From positions 916,927,509 through 916,991,508 of the forward strand of contig NC_081414.1 in NCBI RefSeq assembly GCF_030272615.1: 64,000 bases of DNA, written 5' to 3'. The translations under genes were made by a program, and so were the position numbers. This stretch comes from Cryptomeria japonica (Eukaryota; Streptophyta; Pinopsida; Cupressales; Cupressaceae). Position 1 is the stretch's first letter. Every line of letters begins with the position of its first letter. Below are positions 59,526 to 64,000 of the stretch, in pieces. Under the pieces are notes generated by a model. The model saw nothing but the letters and a program-made list of their open reading frames with translations. It did no database searches and had not been told where the DNA came from.

Positions 59526-60325
59526 TGATGCAACCATAGTCTTGAGGCTCCTCAAGGAGAACAATCCAGATCATGTAGCAAGAGTAACACAACAGAAGGA
59601 CCAACACAAAATAGAGAAAATGCTAGATCGGATATCCGCAACATCATAGATTTATCTTAAATTAGCCAGCAACATGTGGGCAAACATGCAGGCTTACATG
59701 CCTAGTTACAGAACACATTCCAAGTTACAATCCATCTGGACCTCCAAGAGGTGTCTTAATACAAATCAAGAATTGATATATCATCATATCTTTCTACTGT
59801 CTTCCAAAGAATCAAATACAACAATCTATATAGCATCCAGAAACATCCGGGTTAGCCACAATAGTTTACATTCTCCTAGGCAAGAAAATGAAACGTGTAA
59901 AATAGGTCAAACCCAAAGTGTGAAGATCTCCTTCACCAAGGACAAAAATGAAGTGTGGACTACCAAGGAAGGTCGGCCAAGGGCCTGGGAACATCGTGCA
60001 GGGTGCCAAGTAGATCTGCAAGTCAAGGAAGCGCTCCACAAGAGAAGAAATCCCCAACTAGCTGATAAGATCAAATTGCTTTGAGAACCAAGAAATAGAT
60101 AATTCGGAAGTGATAACTCGTCGGAAGGTCCAAATGAACTGAAAATTAGGAACAAGAACAAGTCTGAAAGCCAAAAATCTGATTCGCAATGGAAAATAAA
60201 CAACTATCGGAGAATGTCGGAAGAATCACAGAGGCTGCAACGCAGCACTGAACAGGAACAAAATTAAAAACAAATATTTTTGGTTGATGCAAGATTGCTC
60301 ATCAACCAAGGATGCTCATGCATCA
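59526..60325 (-). repeat. 5' LTR of element E
   Basis: 800 bp, starting TGATGCATGAGCATCC on the minus strand at 60325 and ending ggttgcatca two bases before the primer site. The frames 59674-60084 and 59907-60203 on either strand have no domain. Confidence 0.9.
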
Positions 60326-60712
60326 ACTCCACTATGTTGGGCTACTACCCTAACCTTATCACTCCAAACACTTGGCATCTTCTTGCATATGCTCAAGGGC
60401 AACATTGCAGGGGATGTGTTCCTTGAGTATACAGATCCCTTCCATTCGCCAACCATCCACGTGCCCATACCACAATCTACACACGTGGTGTCAAGTTTTC
60501 TCTAAGCGAGCTCCTTCATGCTTTCTATTGACCGATCACCACCATGGAAGCTTGATGAGCAAGAAATTGGCAGGCAAGGATGACTAACAGGGATCAAGGA
60601 ACACGAGGGTTTGAAGCAACATGAACACCGAGTTTTGAACCCAAGACCTTGCTTTTGCAAGGTTTGCAACATGTAGTTGCGTTGTGGGGCCATCCCCATT
60701 CAAAAACAACAT

Positions 60713-63700
60713 CTGAATAATAGTTATCATGGAACACTAGTGCTACACATGGATGTTTGGACTATGCAATAGTTACCAAGCAAATCAAAGTATAAGTGGC
60801 AAGAAACAATGAAGTTATATGATTAATACAAAGACAACACAAAAAAGTGACCAATGAAAAAGAATTTTGACCACCTTAAAAGAGAAAAAGTCTAATGCGA
60901 AAGTTGAAATGAACCTACCAAAATAACAAAAAAATAGACAATGAATAGAAAATATAAATAAAACTATAAGAATATATATATCCAAAACCTATCTTACCTT
61001 GAATTTGTTAGTTTCAAACTACTGATCTTATAACTGCCACCGTTATATTTCCTTGTATATTTCGAACCATGATATTCATACCTTAGAAGTTTGAAATCAA
61101 TTCTTTTATTTGATTAGGCCTTTCTAAATATAGGCTGGTAATGTGGAAGTGGAAGAGTTTTGTGTCTATTTGCTTCTACTTTTTCTATGGTTGATTACGA
61201 TGGCTTTCAGCTTGCACTCGGTGAAACCATGCAAAGACATCACCATGAAATTTCTTCTCGTATCCTAGACATTTGCTTCCATCTACAATTTAAACGGAGA
61301 TGTCGTCTAAATTTAGTCATTCTACTTGAATCTTGGTTTGAGAATGAAGAAAAGGTAGCTGTAACTACGTTGGGATCCATGTGATTTCTAGCTGATGGTT
61401 GGCAACCTTTCAAATATCTCCTTGCCGAGTTGGGTGACATTGATATTGATGTAAATTCCTGGGTGTCCCTTCGAACTCTTTTTAAGGATTTTCCATGGCA
61501 TGACACCTAAATGGATGATTTGGATATTTGTGGTTTTAGATGAGTCACTATGTGGCTATATTATCTTGATCAAATCACTCACTATGGGTAACGTCCTCCA
61601 AATCAGGTGATTCCCCATCCCAAAATCTGACTCAACCATTCATGGGTTTGATCTCTCCATATGAGAAAATGGGCCCCAAGCTATGTTCACAAAGCTTTTA
61701 ATCAAGCATTCAGACTTACATAAAATCAACAACTATTGACTTGAATTCAAGTCGACCCCAAGTGTGGATGACCACTTCTTAAGAAGTGTGCGGACAAAGA
61801 TCAGGTATAAGAGATCTTGTCATTCGGCGATTGATGTTATGTAACTTGTTGTGACTTGTTTATGTAAGCATCTAGTGTCAAGTCTAGCTGAAATTGTGAC
61901 CTGCTTGTGGTAAGTATATTACGAGAATCGTGCATGAATGGGTATGTTTTAATGTGCTTTGGGTTTTTGCATTCTAATACTGTTGGGCCCCAATAGTATT
62001 TTAGAGGTTTGAGGAACTCTAAATGTGTAGAGGAACCTTGACTTATATTGTGAGGTATTAGTAGTTTTGTATATATGGAATGTGTAGTAAGGTGTTTAAG
62101 AAATCTGGTTTAGCATATAATTCATATGTAATATGTTTTTGGGAAGGTTGTAGAGTGTGTTAAATTTTTTTGTCATATGTGTGAGATCACAAAGTAAGTT
62201 TTTTAAGATATACTCATCTCAGATTTCTCTTTACAAATAAAATTTATACTCATAATGTGGTTCATCTATCTACCAGAGTAAGCTTAAGTAAGGGTGTAGT
62301 TGGTTTTGGTTGGTCTCATGAATGGAATCTGTGATACTTTTCTCTCCTTCAAGAATCTCTTGATGGAATTTTTTTTGATTGATTATATATGATTTATAAG
62401 CAATTTATAATGGATGAGTTTCTAGCTCTAGGGTTTAGTAATGGTATATCATATAAGAAATGACCTGTGTATGAACCTTGCATCTTAATATTAAGAACAC
62501 TAAAAGGTAAATTTTTTCTCCTTGAAAATTATAAAAATGAACTTTAACAAGATGGAGTAGGAAATAGCAATATAAATATATATGATATCTTCAATTTAAA
62601 AAATAAGCTCAATTGATTTCCCATATCAAATGTGATGACCTCCACAACTAAGGCTCCTGCATCAAAATTGTAACATCTATGATGCATAAGGGAGTTACAC
62701 ATGTTGACTAAAAGTGCTCACCAACCTATGACAGGACATTATGTTTGTTATAAAGTATATTTGGAGGGTTTGAGCAAGAAAGAAAATCCTTTGGGGTTTG
62801 AGTAAGACAAATTAAAACACCCAAGCTAGAAGGATAAGTACGATGTTTTATAATAGCTTTTTAGAAACGCATAAATAATCTTCTTGAAATTTGAGTGTTA
62901 GAATATAGCTAAGGAACTTGAGAACCACCTTTAGGTGGTATTCGCTCATGATATTGTGCTACAGTAAATGGTATTGAGGACATACATCTTCTCTTTAATG
63001 ATAGTTCTTGTGCTACTACAGGGTTCAAAGATTCTTCATTGGGGGCTTCTATAGATTCTTTGTCAAATATTTCATGTGGGATTTAGGTTATAGACAGATG
63101 CTATATATGTTGACATTCCACACAACACTTCTTTGGATCTTTCACTTGCCTTGTTTACACAAGCTTCTATAGTGATATATTATGTAGATATTCTTGAGTT
63201 CACATATCTAACTAAGTCGTCCATTTTGACATCATCTATAGAAGTATTAGATTTTCATCAATCTTGTTTTCACCATGTATCCATTGTTCCTATACTTGAA
63301 TCTCATATAGTACATGATTCATCATAGTAGCATTTGTGATAGTTCAACATTGGCTTGGAGATCATTGAGCATCATTAAAAGATATCATAATAGACATCAT
63401 CTCAATCTTTGGATCATGTGCAACATTTAGACATATTTATTCTTCTTCCTATGTATTCCCTTAAAAAATGAGAGCTCATCTTGCATACATTTGTGGTGTT
63501 GTTTCTTCCCAAGGGGAAAATATTGTTCAATGATCATGGATAATGTTCAACATTCAGTATCAAGCATCTACAAGAACTACAAGCATCATTATGAGGTGAG
63601 GCTACATGGTATATGTTCTCATCACAATCTTGGGAGGAATCATTTCCTCACATGGAGTTATTTCATTCTCACTGTTTTTTCCTTTTTTGGGGTTATATCA

Positions 63701-63837
63701 TTTCTATTTTGGAGAGGAGTTTTTTACCATTGGGTTTTCTCTTTTAGTATGCCTATGAGAAATTTTTATGTAGGTACCTAAAATTGCCTACTAGTCAAGA
63801 CCCATCATAATATTTACATACATTATTCCTAAGTTGA
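60713..63837. other. Unassigned region
   Basis: No gene could be supported over about 3.1 kb. From about 61187 to 61510 the plus strand reads DYDGFQLALGETMQRHHHE, LESWFENEEKVAVTTLGSM, stop, FLADGWQPFKYLLAELGDID and VSLRTLFKDFPWHDT, which looks like a decayed protein I do not recognise. From about 62930 onward the composition and the phrase ggagaggagttttttaccat (63710-63730) resemble the 3' non-coding interior of an LTR element that ends at 63849. Confidence 0.4.
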
Positions 63838-64000
63838 ACTTAAGGGGGTGTTGGTGTAATTAGGGTCATTAAATATCTAATTAATCTATCACCCCATCTA
63901 CGCAAACCTATTTGCTGATGTGATTTTTATAAATACATAACATTGATTTAATTCTAAAAAAAATCCAATCTATCTTAAAATATTTAAACTTTGGAATAGA
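63838..64000 (+). mobile_element. Polypurine tract and start of a 3' LTR, cut by the window end
   Basis: The tract acttaaggggg (63838-63848) is followed by TGTTGGTGTAATTAGGG, a typical polypurine tract/LTR start arrangement. Only about 150 bases of the LTR are visible and no partner LTR is in the window. Confidence 0.65.

Larger units (their letters stand above)
56931..60325 (-). mobile_element. Element E: compact gag-protease-only LTR element
   Basis: 3395 bp with target duplication actcc (56926-56930, 60326-60330). LTRs at 56931-57727 and 59526-60325 start TGATGCAGGAG / TGATGCATGAG in element orientation and end in ATCA. They differ by roughly 12% in the part compared. The primer site tggtatcagagtagg lies on the minus strand near 59523-59509. 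The interior holds gag and protease, then runs directly into the 3' LTR, as in element B. RT, RNase H and integrase are absent. Confidence 0.93.
56710..60696 (-). mobile_element. SINE-like retroposon (~590 bp) split by element E
   Basis: Without E the element is 56710-56930 plus 60331-60696. It is flanked by a perfect 16-bp duplication cattcaaaaacaacat (56694-56709 and 60697-60712). On the minus strand it starts ggggatggccccacaac, has a tRNA B-box-like ggttcaaaactc about 55 bases in, and ends in an A-rich tail (gcaaaaaaaagaa) against the duplication. This fits a tRNA-derived SINE copied by LINE machinery. The box match is imperfect, and a processed transcript is the alternative. No coding capacity was recognised. 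Confidence 0.75.

Noticed and set aside
1-64000. tRNA, rRNA, CRISPR, organellar insertions, telomeric arrays and endogenous viral genes
   Set aside because: None could be supported by reading. The retroelement genes are those of ordinary plant LTR retrotransposons and LINEs, with no envelope or movement-protein gene. A covariance-model scan for tRNA was not possible here.

Overview
This window looks like plant nuclear DNA, most likely from a large, repeat-rich genome of the gymnosperm/conifer kind. The evidence is plant-type Tat, chromovirus, copia and LINE elements, very low gene density, and one intronless VQ-motif gene. The species assignment is inference. I see no rRNA, CRISPR, bacterial operon or organellar block. 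At least ten transposable elements make up most of the sequence, and many are nested.

Layout: (1) 1-6780 is the 3' half of a Tat-type Ty3/gypsy element: integrase, an antisense plant-mobile-domain (PMD) gene with its own TATA box, first exon and intron, then a polypurine tract and 3' LTR. (2) 6781-22200 is chromovirus A (gag-PR-RT-RH-IN-chromodomain). Its RT is split by element D (9047-17508, minus), a two-LTR element with gag and protease but no RT or IN. (3) 22201-28532 holds a gypsy RT fragment, an LTR-like piece and the 3' half of chromovirus F (minus). (4) 28533-37273 is a LINE (minus, 13-bp target duplication) carrying an extra 3' ORF and a solo Tat LTR (33686-34483). (5) 38043-51367 is a three-level nest: copia (40121-47037) inside the LTR of gag-PR element B (39951-50560), inside short-LTR element C. 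C sits in an ~800-bp tandem repeat array that resumes at 51373-53420. (6) 53641-54072 (minus) is the one convincing host gene, a small VQ-motif protein. (7) 56710-60696 is a retroposed SINE-like element interrupted by E (56931-60325), a second gag-PR-only element of B's kind. (8) 60713-64000 is mostly unassigned and ends with a polypurine tract and the start of another LTR.

Target-site duplications were read directly for D (acagt), the solo LTR (gaaag), the LINE (ttaatatgttgtt), C (ataat), B (catct), copia (gattc), E (actcc) and the SINE-like element (16 bp), so the order of nesting is well supported. Removing D restores the RT frame of A, and removing the solo LTR restores the LINE frame. 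All retroelement genes seen carry stops, frameshifts or missing domains, so none looks autonomous now. The most interesting signals are the spliced antisense PMD gene, two copies of a gag-PR family sharing the same missing block, a hairpin-forming LTR terminus conserved with a paired substitution, and LTR divergences that contradict the nesting order.
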